Shown here: in pieces, positions 1-8,140 of the stretch
Numbering within the stretch: the first letter of the stretch is position 1
Layout: every line of letters begins with the position of its first letter
NCBI RefSeq assembly: GCF_042660205.1
Contig: NZ_JBHSTQ010000010.1
Location: 62,001 to 126,000, forward strand
DNA from: Sporolactobacillus kofuensis
GTDB lineage: Bacteria; Bacillota; Bacilli; Bacillales; Sporolactobacillaceae
Length of the DNA: 64,000 nucleotides
Reading direction: 5' to 3'
Program-made: the position numbers and the translations under genes
The notes under the pieces: generated by a model
What the model saw: the letters and a program-made list of their open reading frames with translations, nothing else
Told to the model about the DNA's origin: nothing
The model's database searches: none

Positions 1-556
1 TCAGAGAACAAGAAAAATTATTGAAGCAGGTCTCGGGTACATTCCAGAAGACCGCCAGAAACATGGCCTTGTTCTTGATTTCTCAGTAGGCGAAAATATG
101 GTTCTCCAAACCTACTATAAAAAGCCATATGCTCAATCAGGTTTTTTAAAGAACAAGGTTATCACAAAGAAAGCAAAACAATTGATTCAAGAATTTGATG
201 TGCGCACGCCAAGCGAAAAAACACTCGCGCGCTCACTATCCGGAGGAAACCAACAAAAGGTTATCGTTGCTCGTGAAGTAGATCGAAGCCCAAAACTCTT
301 GATTGCTGCACAACCAACGCGCGGTCTGGATATCGGTGCGATTGAATTTATTCATGGCAAATTGATCGAGGAAAAGAAAAAAGGAAAAGCTGTGCTTCTC
401 ATTTCCTTTGAATTAGATGAAATTCTACATTTAAGTGATCGAATTGCCGTGATCTATGAAGGGCGAATTATTGATATTGTCAATCCAAAGGAAACAAATG
501 AAAATGAACTTGGCTTGCTCATGGCCGGTCGTAGGAAAGGGGGAGCTGAGGCGTGA
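1..556 (+). CDS. nupO: Nucleoside/simple-sugar ABC transporter ATP-binding protein, C-terminal part (partial)
   Basis: The reading frame is open from base 2, so the gene starts upstream of the window; only about the last 184 residues are here. They form the second nucleotide-binding domain of a double-ABC ATPase of the RbsA/MglA/YufO type: signature LSGGNQQK, degenerate Walker B LLIAAQPTRGLD typical of this subfamily, and the ELDEIL...LSDRIAV stretch after it. It would energise import by the two permeases that follow; its stop overlaps the next start (GTG at 553). Assignment to the B. subtilis NupNOPQ/Yuf guanosine-type importer is by similarity of the three-gene set; the exact substrate (nucleoside or sugar) is inferred. 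A BmpA-type binding protein is expected upstream, outside the window. Confidence 0.9.
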   Translation, partial: QRTRKIIEAGLGYIPEDRQKHGLVLDFSVGENMVLQTYYKKPYAQSGFLKNKVITKKAKQLIQEFDVRTPSEKTLARSLSGGNQQKVIVAREVDRSPKLLIAAQPTRGLDIGAIEFIHGKLIEEKKKGKAVLLISFELDEILHLSDRIAVIYEGRIIDIVNPKETNENELGLLMAGRRKGGAEA

Positions 557-1617
557 TCAAATTAGTGAAAAAGATCAATTGGATGACATTGCTTGTCCCT
601 GTTATTTCCGTTATTCTTGGACTTTTATGCGGAGCAGTGATCATGCTGGTGATCGGCTATAATCCGATTTTGGCATATCAATCCATTGTAGAATCCATTT
701 TTCTACAGCCGTATTATACTGGCGAAACGATTCGAGCAATGATTCCTCTTGTGCTTGCAGGATTAGCGGTTGCTTTTGCTTTTCGCACCGGCCTTTTCAA
801 TATTGGTGTAGAAGGACAATTGATGGCCGGTTGGTTAGCATCTGTAGCCTGTGCGATCGTTTTTGGACATCTTCCAAGAGTTATTTTACTTCCGCTCTCC
901 GTTCTTGCTGGAGGGGCGGCAGGTGCACTCTGGGGTTATATTCCCGGACTGCTGAAGGCTAAGTTTAAAGTACATGAAGTCATTTCAACCATTATGATGA
1001 ATTACATTGCTTTGTACACAACAGCCTATATTATAAAGAATTTCTTATATACTGAAGGTGAACGCACACCAACGATTCCCGCTGCTGCATCGCTGGCATC
1101 ACCTTTTCTTGCCAATTTGACGCAGGGCTCACGGCTTCATTGGGGCTTTATTGTTGCCATCATTGCTGTAGTCGCTATGTGGTTCATCCTGTGGAAAACG
1201 ACTAAGGGGTATGAACTGCGTGCCGTTGGATTCAGCCCGGATGCTTCACAATATGCAGGCATGAATGTGAGTCGAAACATCATTTTGTCTTTGACGATTT
1301 CAGGAATTTTTGCCGGACTTGGTGGAGCAATGGAGGGTCTCGGTACTTATCAATATATGACTATTAATTCTACATTTACTGGAATTGGGTTTAACGGGAT
1401 TGCTGTTGCTTTGCTTGGCCTGAACACACCTATTGGTGTTGTGCTTTCTGGTGCATTGTTTGCCGGATTGCAGACTGGAGGATTGACAATGCAGTCAAAT
1501 GCAGGAGTTCCGGTTGAACTGATTCAAATTATTATTGCTCTGATTATATTCTTTGTCGGTTCAGGTTATGTGATTAAATGGGCGATGGGCCGTCTAACGA
1601 GAAAGGGGCACAAATAA
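553..1617 (+). CDS. nupP: ABC transporter permease, NupP/YufP type
   Basis: A 354-residue integral membrane protein of the BPD_transp_2 (RbsC-like) family with roughly ten hydrophobic segments. It carries the family stretches AGLAVAFAFRTGLFNIGVEG and GIGFNGIAVALLGLNTPIGV. It is the first of two permeases that pair to make the membrane channel of the importer whose ATPase ends at 556. Start GTG at 553 overlaps the upstream stop by 4 nt and sits just behind an AAAGGGGGA ribosome site, indicating translational coupling. The stop TAA at 1615-1617 shares its last base with the ATG of the next permease. Function as a nucleoside importer subunit is inferred from family and gene order. Confidence 0.9.
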   Translation: MIKLVKKINWMTLLVPVISVILGLLCGAVIMLVIGYNPILAYQSIVESIFLQPYYTGETIRAMIPLVLAGLAVAFAFRTGLFNIGVEGQLMAGWLASVACAIVFGHLPRVILLPLSVLAGGAAGALWGYIPGLLKAKFKVHEVISTIMMNYIALYTTAYIIKNFLYTEGERTPTIPAAASLASPFLANLTQGSRLHWGFIVAIIAVVAMWFILWKTTKGYELRAVGFSPDASQYAGMNVSRNIILSLTISGIFAGLGGAMEGLGTYQYMTINSTFTGIGFNGIAVALLGLNTPIGVVLSGALFAGLQTGGLTMQSNAGVPVELIQIIIALIIFFVGSGYVIKWAMGRLTRKGHK

Positions 1618-2582
1618 TGAGCTTATTTGAAGTCTTAACGATTATTGTTCCTTCGACTTTGCTTACCGCTGCTCCTTTGATCTTTACCTCATTGGGGGGC
1701 GTGTTTACAGAACGATCCGGTGTTGTCAACATTGGATTGGAAGGTTTAATGGGTGTTGGTGCCTTTACTGCTGCCGTTTCAACATTAGGATTAGAACATG
1801 CTGGATTAGGCGACGCATCCCCTTGGATTGCCATTTTATTCGCTGCAATTGCCGGTGGGATCTTTGCTTTGATTCATGCGGTTGTTTCCATTACCTTTCG
1901 GGCAGATCAAACGGTCAGTGGTGTAGCACTGAACTTTTTGGCAGCAGGCTTAACGATTTTTCTTGTCAAAATGATTTATGAGGGAAAAGGCCAAACGCCT
2001 TATATTACGCATAATATTGATAAAATTAATATTCCGTTACTGAGCAAGATTCCGGTTATTGGACCAATCTTTTTCCAACAAGTGACATATACATCATACC
2101 TAGCGATCTTTGTTTCGATCCTTGTATGGTATATTATTTTTAAAACACCATTTGGATTGCGTCTCCGTTCTGTCGGTGAACATCCGGCTGCTGCAGACAC
2201 ACTTGGCATTAACGTAATAAGAATGCGTTATATTGGTGTTGTGTTGAGCGGAGTGTTCGGTGGGATCGGTGGAGCCGTTTATCTTGTAACCATTACATCC
2301 AATTACAATGTTTCGACTATTGCTGGTCAAGGCTTCTTGGCATTAGCTGCTCTTGTATTTGGCAAATGGCATCCGATCGGTGCAATGGGCGCATCGCTGT
2401 TCTTCGGTTTTGCACAAGCACTAAGCATCACGAGTCAGCAAATTCCGTATCTCGATCGATTACCTTCGGTGATAATGCTTACTGCTCCATATGTGCTAAC
2501 CTTAATTGTTCTGACAGGATTTGTCGGCAGAGCTGAGGCACCGAAAGCAGATGGTGTTCCTTATATTAAAGGACAAAGATAA
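1617..2582 (+). CDS. nupQ: ABC transporter permease, NupQ/YufQ type
   Basis: A 321-residue membrane protein, second permease of the same importer, also BPD_transp_2 family (the stretch GGVFTERSGVVNIGLEGLMG is typical). The start chosen is ATG 1617, overlapping the previous stop by one base and preceded by GAAAGGGG; a longer frame begins at 1578 but lacks a ribosome site and would overlap the upstream gene. The gene ends 33 bp before a strong bidirectional terminator and is therefore probably the last gene of the operon. Substrate assignment (purine nucleosides in B. subtilis) is from the family, not from this sequence. Confidence 0.9.
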   Translation: MSLFEVLTIIVPSTLLTAAPLIFTSLGGVFTERSGVVNIGLEGLMGVGAFTAAVSTLGLEHAGLGDASPWIAILFAAIAGGIFALIHAVVSITFRADQTVSGVALNFLAAGLTIFLVKMIYEGKGQTPYITHNIDKINIPLLSKIPVIGPIFFQQVTYTSYLAIFVSILVWYIIFKTPFGLRLRSVGEHPAAADTLGINVIRMRYIGVVLSGVFGGIGGAVYLVTITSNYNVSTIAGQGFLALAALVFGKWHPIGAMGASLFFGFAQALSITSQQIPYLDRLPSVIMLTAPYVLTLIVLTGFVGRAEAPKADGVPYIKGQR

Positions 2583-2614
2583 CCCCGAGTAATTACATGA
2601 GATGTAAAATCAAT

Positions 2615-2649
2615 AAAACCGCTGCTCGATTAGTCTAGCAGCGGTTTTT
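2615..2649. terminator. Bidirectional rho-independent terminator
   Basis: Stem AAAACCGCTGCT / AGCAGCGGTTTT with a 10-nt loop, flanked by A-run and T-run, so it can stop transcription on both strands. It separates the importer operon from the convergent acetyltransferase gene; the 3' end of the latter lies inside the hairpin. Confidence 0.9.
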
Positions 2650-3223
2650 GCATTGATGAATGCTGAACAAACTTAATCAGTTTTGCCGGATTGCCGGCAA
2701 CCACTGCATAATCAGGAACATCTTTTGTGACAACAGACCCTGATCCAATAATGGCATGATCACCGATTTTCACTCCGGGATTGATGATTGCACGGCCTCC
2801 AATCCAAACATTGTTGCCGATGTGAACGGGTTTTGCGAATTCAACACCCTCCATCCTTTTTTGGGGATCGAGTGGATGAGCAGCAGTATAAATATGCACA
2901 CCAGGTCCGAGTAGACACTGGTCGCCGATCACGACCGGGGCACAATCTAAAATGACACAGTCAAAATTGGCGTAAAAGTAATTTCCAACATGAATGTTAT
3001 ACCCGTAGTCACAGTGGAACGTCGGTTCAATGTAAAGTTTATCCTTAGTTGAACCGAATAATTGTTTCAAAAGCTTAGTGCGTTCTGAACGGCTTGTCTC
3101 GGGTGCTGTGTTATACGTTTGTAGTAATTGACGGGCATTTAAACGTTCTGCGACTAATTCAGAATCTCCAGAGTCGTAGAATTCGCCAATGATCATTTTT
3201 TCTTTTTCCGTTCGTTCAGTCAT
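2630..3223 (-). CDS. maa: Maltose/galactoside O-acetyltransferase family protein
   Basis: A 197-residue hexapeptide-repeat (left-handed beta-helix) acetyltransferase. An N-terminal Mac domain with YDSGDSELVAERLNAR is followed by family stretches YGYNIHVGNYFYANFDCVIL, catalytic-His region YTAAHPL, and NNVWIGG...INPGV. It would transfer acetyl from acetyl-CoA to a sugar hydroxyl in the cytoplasm, a detoxification-like role in related bacteria. The length matches Maa/LacA (about 185-200). The start ATG 3223 follows AGAAAGAAGG. It is a single gene ended by the bidirectional hairpin at 2615-2649. The actual sugar acceptor cannot be read from the sequence. Confidence 0.9.
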   Translation of the reverse strand: MTERTEKEKMIIGEFYDSGDSELVAERLNARQLLQTYNTAPETSRSERTKLLKQLFGSTKDKLYIEPTFHCDYGYNIHVGNYFYANFDCVILDCAPVVIGDQCLLGPGVHIYTAAHPLDPQKRMEGVEFAKPVHIGNNVWIGGRAIINPGVKIGDHAIIGSGSVVTKDVPDYAVVAGNPAKLIKFVQHSSMQKPLLD

Positions 3224-3387
3224 TCAGCAACCTTCTTTCTATGTTCTCTAGTTCCATACTATAAAAAGATATAAATTTAATGATACATTAATCGTAGAAA
3301 AATTGGCAAAGCATTGGGAAATAATTTTCGCTATAATAAGATAAAGATACTTAGTTATGAGTAACATGAATAGATGGAGGATTGAGC

Positions 3388-3984
3388 ATGACAACAATTT
3401 GCCTCGTCAGGCACGGGGAAACGGATTGGAACGCATTGGGAAAGTTGCAAGGAAGAGAAGATATTCCACTGAATGAGAGAGGCAGGCAGCAAGCACAAAT
3501 GGTTGGTGAGTTTCTGCAATCAGATAAGTTTGCTGCAGTTGTGACCAGTCCACTGAAGCGTGCAAAGCAAACTGCGGACATAGTGAATCATTATTTGGGC
3601 AATCTTCCGATGATCGAAAATAGCGACTTTATTGAAAAAGCCTACGGCGAAGCATCGGGGATGACGATTCCGGAAAGAGATCAACATTTTCCAGATGGAA
3701 AAATTCCAGGTATGGAGCCTTTTGATCGGATAAAAAAACGGGTCGTTCGCGGACTTTCAACAGTGAAAGAGCGCTTTCCAGACCAATCTGTTCTGCTCGT
3801 TGCACATGGTGGCTTAATCAATGTAATTTTGGCAATTTTGTCGAATGGAAAAATCGGTACGGGGAAAACGAAACTGTACAATACATGTATCAGCCATATC
3901 GAAACCACAGGAGATTCATGGAAGATTATTGATTATAATTGCATTGATCATTTAAGTGAGTTTGGCAAAATAACGAGTGTTTAA
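3388..3984 (+). CDS. Histidine phosphatase family protein (phosphoglycerate mutase-like)
   Basis: A 198-residue protein with the histidine phosphatase signature RHGETDWN near residue 8, a second catalytic region SPLKRAKQTADI, and the C-terminal catalytic AHGGLINV. It belongs to the broad-specificity PhoE/CobC/dPGM-like branch and removes phosphate through a phospho-histidine intermediate; the substrate is unknown. ATG 3388 is preferred over an in-frame TTG at 3382 because GATGGAGG at 3373-3380 is 7 nt before the ATG. It stands alone, facing a tRNA gene on the other strand. Confidence 0.88.
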   Translation: MTTICLVRHGETDWNALGKLQGREDIPLNERGRQQAQMVGEFLQSDKFAAVVTSPLKRAKQTADIVNHYLGNLPMIENSDFIEKAYGEASGMTIPERDQHFPDGKIPGMEPFDRIKKRVVRGLSTVKERFPDQSVLLVAHGGLINVILAILSNGKIGTGKTKLYNTCISHIETTGDSWKIIDYNCIDHLSEFGKITSV

Positions 3985-3999
3985 GCCCATTTTATGTAT

Positions 4000-4026
4000 A
4001 AAAAAAAGAACGGTTCATCCGTTCCA
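4000..4026 (-). terminator. Terminator downstream of tRNA-Gly
   Basis: On the minus strand GAACGG-ATGAA-CCGTTC is followed by a run of eight T, 22 bp beyond the 3' end of the tRNA. It probably ends the tRNA transcript; it may also act weakly for the phosphatase gene on the plus strand. Confidence 0.75.
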
Positions 4027-4047
4027 ATTACTTTTGACTATGATTTA

Positions 4048-4118
4048 AGCGGGTGATGGGAATCGAACCCACGACGAGAGCTTGGGAAGCTCTAATTTTA
4101 CCATTAAACTACACCCGC
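4048..4118 (-). tRNA. tRNA-Gly (anticodon CCC)
   Basis: A complete cloverleaf: 7-bp acceptor stem GCGGGTG/CACCCGC, D arm TTTAATGGTAA, anticodon stem AGAGC/GCTCT around loop TTCCCAA, and T arm GTGGGTTCGATTCCCAT with the invariant GGTTCGA. The seven-base loop puts CCC at positions 34-36, so it reads GGG. The discriminator is T at 4048 and no CCA is encoded. It is a solitary tRNA between two protein genes, not part of a cluster. Confidence 0.93.
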
Positions 4119-4298
4119 ACAACTTTTAAAAACCATTACTAATCTTATAAGAATGAAATATTTTTGTCAACGTATTTGTGATTCACTGACTTGCTTGTAT
4201 TGTTCTGAGATATTCTGTAAAAAAAGATTAAGTCTAAGTTTGTACACGATTCATCGTTTTCAATACAATTATTTATAACCAGCTGGGAGTGACAAATA

Positions 4299-4568
4299 GT
4301 GAAGGCGATTTTAACGGTAATTGGTAAAGATAATGTCGGCATTATCGCAGGAGTTAGTAGTAAGCTTGCTGAACTTGATGTAAACATTTTGGATGTCACA
4401 CAGACCATTATGAATGGGTACTTTACCATGATGATGATTCTTGATCTATCCGGTGCCACGGATAGCTTTGGAGAAATCAAGAAGACTCTAACCGATAAAG
4501 GTACGGAATTAGGTGTTCAAATCAAGATACAACGTGAAGAAATTTTCACGTCCATGCATAGTTTATGA
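4299..4568 (+). CDS. ACT domain protein, UPF0237 family
   Basis: An 89-residue single ACT domain: beta strand KAILTVIGKDNVGIIAGVSS, then a helix and LDVTQTIMNGYFTMMMILDL. ACT domains bind small ligands, usually amino acids, and act as sensors. Its start is GTG 4299 behind CTGGGAGTGA. The gene ends 20 bp before the UPF0210 gene, and this two-gene arrangement recurs widely in Firmicutes, so the ACT protein is probably a regulatory partner of it. No specific ligand is known to me. Confidence 0.9.
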   Translation: MKAILTVIGKDNVGIIAGVSSKLAELDVNILDVTQTIMNGYFTMMMILDLSGATDSFGEIKKTLTDKGTELGVQIKIQREEIFTSMHSL

Positions 4569-4588
4569 GTTGGAGGAAATCAGCAATC

Positions 4589-5944
4589 ATGGAAACGTCA
4601 CAAATATTAGAAACGATTCGGATGATTGAAGAAGAAAAACTCGATATTCGAACCATTACAATGGGTATTTCACTTCTTGACTGCATAGACGGTGATGGGA
4701 AAAAGGCTCGCGAAAAAATTTATAATAAGATTACACGTCAGGCTGAGCATCTTGTGAAGACAGGTGAAGCAATTGAAAATGAATTCGGCATTCCGATCAT
4801 TCATAAGCGTATCTCAGTCACACCAATCGCCCTTGTTGCCGGAGCCTCGCAGGATGAGAATTATGCATCATTTGCGCAGACTTTGGACAAGGCTGCTAAA
4901 ACGACGGGCGTTAACTTTGTCGGAGGATTTAGTGCACTGGTTCAAAAAGGCTATTCTGTTGGCGACAGACGACTGATTCAATCAATCCCAGAAGCATTAG
5001 CCACGACAGAATTGGTTTGTTCATCTGTAAATGTTGGTTCAACACGTTCAGGGATTAATATGGATGCAGTGAAACAGATGGGACAAATTGTGAAACAGAC
5101 GGCGGAACGTACGGCCGATCAACAAGGATTAGGCTGTGCTAAGCTCGTAATTTTTGCTAATGCAGTAGAAGACAATCCGTTCATGGCGGGTGCATTTCAC
5201 GGTGTAGGCGAGGAAGATTGTGTAATTAATGTTGGCGTGAGCGGACCGGGTGTTGTGAAGCGGGCACTTGAAAAGGTGAAAGGGCAACCCTTCGATGTGG
5301 TTGCTGAAACGATAAAGAAAATTGCCTTTAAAATTACACGAATGGGACAACTTGTCGGTCACGAAGCATCAACACGGCTTGGTGTTCCGTTCGGCATTGT
5401 CGACTTATCACTTGCGCCGACCCCAGCAGTCGGTGATTCGGTTGCTCATATTCTTGAAGAAATGGGCCTTGAGTCGGTGGGAACTCATGGGACGACTGCT
5501 GCTTTGGCACTTTTGAATGATGCAGTGAAGAAAGGCGGCGTCATGGCATGTAGCCATGTTGGTGGATTAAGCGGTGCGTTCATCCCCGTTTCAGAAGATG
5601 CAGGAATGATTCATGCTGTTGAACGAGGTGCTTTGAATTTAGAGAAGCTCGAAGCGATGACTGCTGTCTGTTCCGTTGGTTTGGACATGATCGCGATTCC
5701 GGGAGATACGCCTGCGGAGACGATTTCAGCAATGATTGCAGATGAAGCGGCGATCGGTGTGATTAACAACAAGACAACAGCAGTTCGTGTGATTCCAGCT
5801 CCTGGAAAAGCAGTTGGGGAAACCGTTGAATTCGGCGGATTGCTTGGTCATGCTCCGATAATGAATGTAAATCGCAAATCTTCTGCTGACTTTATTGCCA
5901 GGGGAGGCAGAATTCCTGCACCCATTCATTCTTTTAAAAATTGA
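4589..5944 (+). CDS. UPF0210 (DUF711/PFL-like) family protein
   Basis: A 451-residue protein matching the usual 451-453 length of UPF0210. It shows the family stretches IRMIEEEKLDIRTITMGISL, GISLLDC and the C-terminal MNVNRKSSADFIARGGRIPA. The fold is related to the pyruvate formate-lyase barrel, but no glycyl-radical motif is present and no reaction is established. ATG 4589 is chosen because it matches the family N-terminus and has GGAGG at 4572-4576 (12 nt away, a little long); the in-frame ATG 4565 overlaps the ACT gene stop. The two genes look like an operon closed by the terminator at 5961. Confidence 0.9.
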   Translation: METSQILETIRMIEEEKLDIRTITMGISLLDCIDGDGKKAREKIYNKITRQAEHLVKTGEAIENEFGIPIIHKRISVTPIALVAGASQDENYASFAQTLDKAAKTTGVNFVGGFSALVQKGYSVGDRRLIQSIPEALATTELVCSSVNVGSTRSGINMDAVKQMGQIVKQTAERTADQQGLGCAKLVIFANAVEDNPFMAGAFHGVGEEDCVINVGVSGPGVVKRALEKVKGQPFDVVAETIKKIAFKITRMGQLVGHEASTRLGVPFGIVDLSLAPTPAVGDSVAHILEEMGLESVGTHGTTAALALLNDAVKKGGVMACSHVGGLSGAFIPVSEDAGMIHAVERGALNLEKLEAMTAVCSVGLDMIAIPGDTPAETISAMIADEAAIGVINNKTTAVRVIPAPGKAVGETVEFGGLLGHAPIMNVNRKSSADFIARGGRIPAPIHSFKN

Positions 5945-5960
5945 TATGAGAGGACTAGTA

Positions 5961-5995
5961 AAAAGAACGGAAACCCTTTGGTTTCCGTTCTTTTT
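5961..5995 (+). terminator. Rho-independent terminator
   Basis: Stem AAAAGAACGGAAACC / GGTTTCCGTTCTTTT with a tight loop and T-run; it ends the UPF0237-UPF0210 operon and, being flanked by A's, can also serve the convergent small gene at 6006. Confidence 0.92.
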
Positions 5996-6005
5996 ATAAA
6001 GTTCA

Positions 6006-6221
6006 TTAGTGATCACGTTTTTGGCTTTTTTTCTGTTCGAATCCTTCTTGATAACCAGAATAATCTGCATTGTCGCCAGTTCTTTGAGCACGCTCACGTT
6101 CTTCAACTGAATGTTCATCAAGCGGTTGGGCAAACTCTTCGTTAAACTGATTTGACTTTTTGTTGAATTTTTCATTTTTTTGATTCAAAGTAGTCACAGC
6201 CTTCTTTGGATTTTGGCGCAT
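6006..6221 (-). CDS. Small hydrophilic protein of unknown function
   Basis: A 71-residue, very hydrophilic, Lys/Gln/Asn/Glu-rich protein without membrane segment. The stretch NQFNEEFAQPL loosely recalls small acid-soluble spore proteins (SspO-type NEEFANEPL, gamma-type EFASE), but this is only a local resemblance. The ATG at 6221 has no clear ribosome site. A TTG at 6188 (in frame) is 10 nt behind AAAGAAGG and would give a 60-residue protein, so the true start may be internal. It is a single gene converging on the UPF0210 terminator. Low confidence in any function; moderate that it is coding, since no gene lies opposite. Confidence 0.5.
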   Translation of the reverse strand: MRQNPKKAVTTLNQKNEKFNKKSNQFNEEFAQPLDEHSVEERERAQRTGDNADYSGYQEGFEQKKSQKRDH

Positions 6222-6522
6222 CCGGTATCGCCAAAAGTTAGTGTGAACGGAAATTTAATAATTATGCTGATCAGAGCATCTTACTGATCAGGAATGATCA
6301 CTAATAAACCACACAGAATTTGTTGAATCATTGATTCTTAGGTTTGGATAAATGGATGAATCATGAGAAAAAATTTTATCAATTGTGATGTTCTGAATCG
6401 TGTGCACCACATCGTTCCTTTTTTTAGGCTATACTTTAATTGCAGGACATAATCATCTGCCAAAGCGGAAGGATTAAAAGAATTCGCGCTCTCCGGGTGG
6501 AAACAGGCAGGGGGAGAAACCA
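6222..6522. other. Intergenic region with two CTGATCAG palindromes
   Basis: This 301-bp divergent space holds the upstream regions of the small minus-strand gene and of ppx. The identical 8-bp palindrome CTGATCAG occurs at 6267-6274 and 6284-6291, 17 bp apart, followed by TGATCA at 6295-6300. TATACT near 6429 is a possible -10 element for ppx but has no convincing -35. No other structure was recognised. Confidence 0.4.
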
Positions 6523-8064
6523 TTGGACATTTTACAGAAGCACGCAATGATCGATATTGGATCAAACTCGATACGATTAGTGATTATTGGCGTTGACAAG
6601 GATTACTTTTCTAAAGAACTCCTGAATTTTAAAGCAGTCGCAAGATTAAGCAATTACATAGACGAGCATGATCTACTAAGTAAGGAAGGCGTCTCGGTTC
6701 TGCTTACCGTTCTGAGACGGTTTAAATCCATTATTGAACGGGAACAGCATGTCTGTTTTGTTGATGCTTTTGCAACAGCAGCGATGCGTAAAGCGAAAAA
6801 TCGGGAGCAAGTCTTGAAACGTGTGTATGAGGAAACCGGAGTCAAAGTACGATTGCTTCCAGGTTTAAAAGAAGCTTACTATGGTTTCTTTGCAGTCATT
6901 AATTCAACGTATGTTGAGAATGGCCTTACCATTGATATAGGCGGGGGAAGTACAGAAGTTACGCTTTTTAAAAATCGACAACTCGTTCACTCACACTCTT
7001 TCTCATTTGGTGCTGTGACTCTTTATCAAACGTTTTACAAAGATGGTGATCCAAACGCCGGTGAACGACTGGAGGCATACATACGCAACGCGTTTTTTGC
7101 TTATGATTGGCTGAGAGGAAATGCTCTACCTGTGATTGGTATTGGTGGAACGGCACGCAATTTGGCTCGTATTGATCAATTGCAGGAGCATTATCCGATG
7201 GTTGGTCTTCATCAATATACGATGCCAAGCGAGCGTCTGAATGAGTTAACAAAAAAGTTGGCATCTACGAAACTTGAGGAACGTGAACGGATGGATGGGC
7301 TTTCCAAAGACCGTTCAGATATTATTTTACCAGCGTCTGCAGTGATCAATTTGCTTGTTAAGATGAACCAAGGAAACTGTTTCATGTTAAGCGGAGAAGG
7401 ATTGCGTGAAGGTGTATTCTATGAATGGATTCTAAAGCAACGGCATGAGGAACGTATTCCTTACGTATTGAATGAAAGTATGAGGCAACTGCGGAGGAAC
7501 TTTAACTTGGATAGCCGTCATACCGCTTATGTCAAAACGTTGGCATTTCAGATCCTTGATGGCATCCTCAATTTACTAAGTGGCAAATACTCTGAGGATC
7601 GAATTGCTTGGTTGCTCTCACATAGTGCGGATCTGGCATACCTTGGTGAATTTGTAAATAATGAGTCAAGTAGTGCACAAACATTCTATTTGTTAACCAA
7701 CATTAACATCAACGGTATAAGTCATGATAATCGACTGGCGGTTGCCTTTATTGCTTCTTTTAAAAATAAATCTAAGATGATCGATTTTGCCAAACCTTTT
7801 CAACAGATGGTGACAAAAGATGATTTGAAGTTATACGAAATATTAGGTGCTGTCCTCCGTCTTGCGCATGACTTCGATCGCACAAAATTGCATGTCGTTG
7901 ATCGGTTGTCGGTAAAGATGACCAAAAAAAAATCACTTCAGATTAATGCTTATTATCATGATGATGCATATTTTGAAGAACAAGCAGCGCAAAGACATAA
8001 AAAGCATCTTGAACGTGCATTAAAAACAACGATATCGGTTCAATTTAAAAGAGTAGATAAGTAA
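6523..8064 (+). CDS. ppx: Exopolyphosphatase / pppGpp phosphatase family protein
   Basis: A 513-residue member of the Ppx/GppA family in the ASKHA fold. It shows phosphate-binding motif DIGSNSIRLVI near the N-terminus, DIGGGSTEVTLF near residue 140, and GIGGTARNLA near residue 205, followed by an alpha-helical HD-like C-terminal region. It should release phosphate from polyphosphate or the 5' phosphate of pppGpp in the cytoplasm. Start TTG 6523 lies 7 nt behind GGGGGAG; an internal ATG at 6547 would remove only eight residues. No ppk gene is adjacent in this window, so which of the two activities dominates is open. Confidence 0.88.
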   Translation: MDILQKHAMIDIGSNSIRLVIIGVDKDYFSKELLNFKAVARLSNYIDEHDLLSKEGVSVLLTVLRRFKSIIEREQHVCFVDAFATAAMRKAKNREQVLKRVYEETGVKVRLLPGLKEAYYGFFAVINSTYVENGLTIDIGGGSTEVTLFKNRQLVHSHSFSFGAVTLYQTFYKDGDPNAGERLEAYIRNAFFAYDWLRGNALPVIGIGGTARNLARIDQLQEHYPMVGLHQYTMPSERLNELTKKLASTKLEERERMDGLSKDRSDIILPASAVINLLVKMNQGNCFMLSGEGLREGVFYEWILKQRHEERIPYVLNESMRQLRRNFNLDSRHTAYVKTLAFQILDGILNLLSGKYSEDRIAWLLSHSADLAYLGEFVNNESSSAQTFYLLTNININGISHDNRLAVAFIASFKNKSKMIDFAKPFQQMVTKDDLKLYEILGAVLRLAHDFDRTKLHVVDRLSVKMTKKKSLQINAYYHDDAYFEEQAAQRHKKHLERALKTTISVQFKRVDK

Positions 8065-8140
8065 GCCTTGTCAAGCATTCTAATTAGGTGGAAAATAGGG
8101 AAAGTGGATCGATAATTCTGGGAACGAGAAGGGGTTACTT

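Noticed and set aside
2000..2330. Minus-strand frames opposite the nupQ permease
   Set aside because: Mirror frames of a GC-biased membrane protein gene; no ribosome site.
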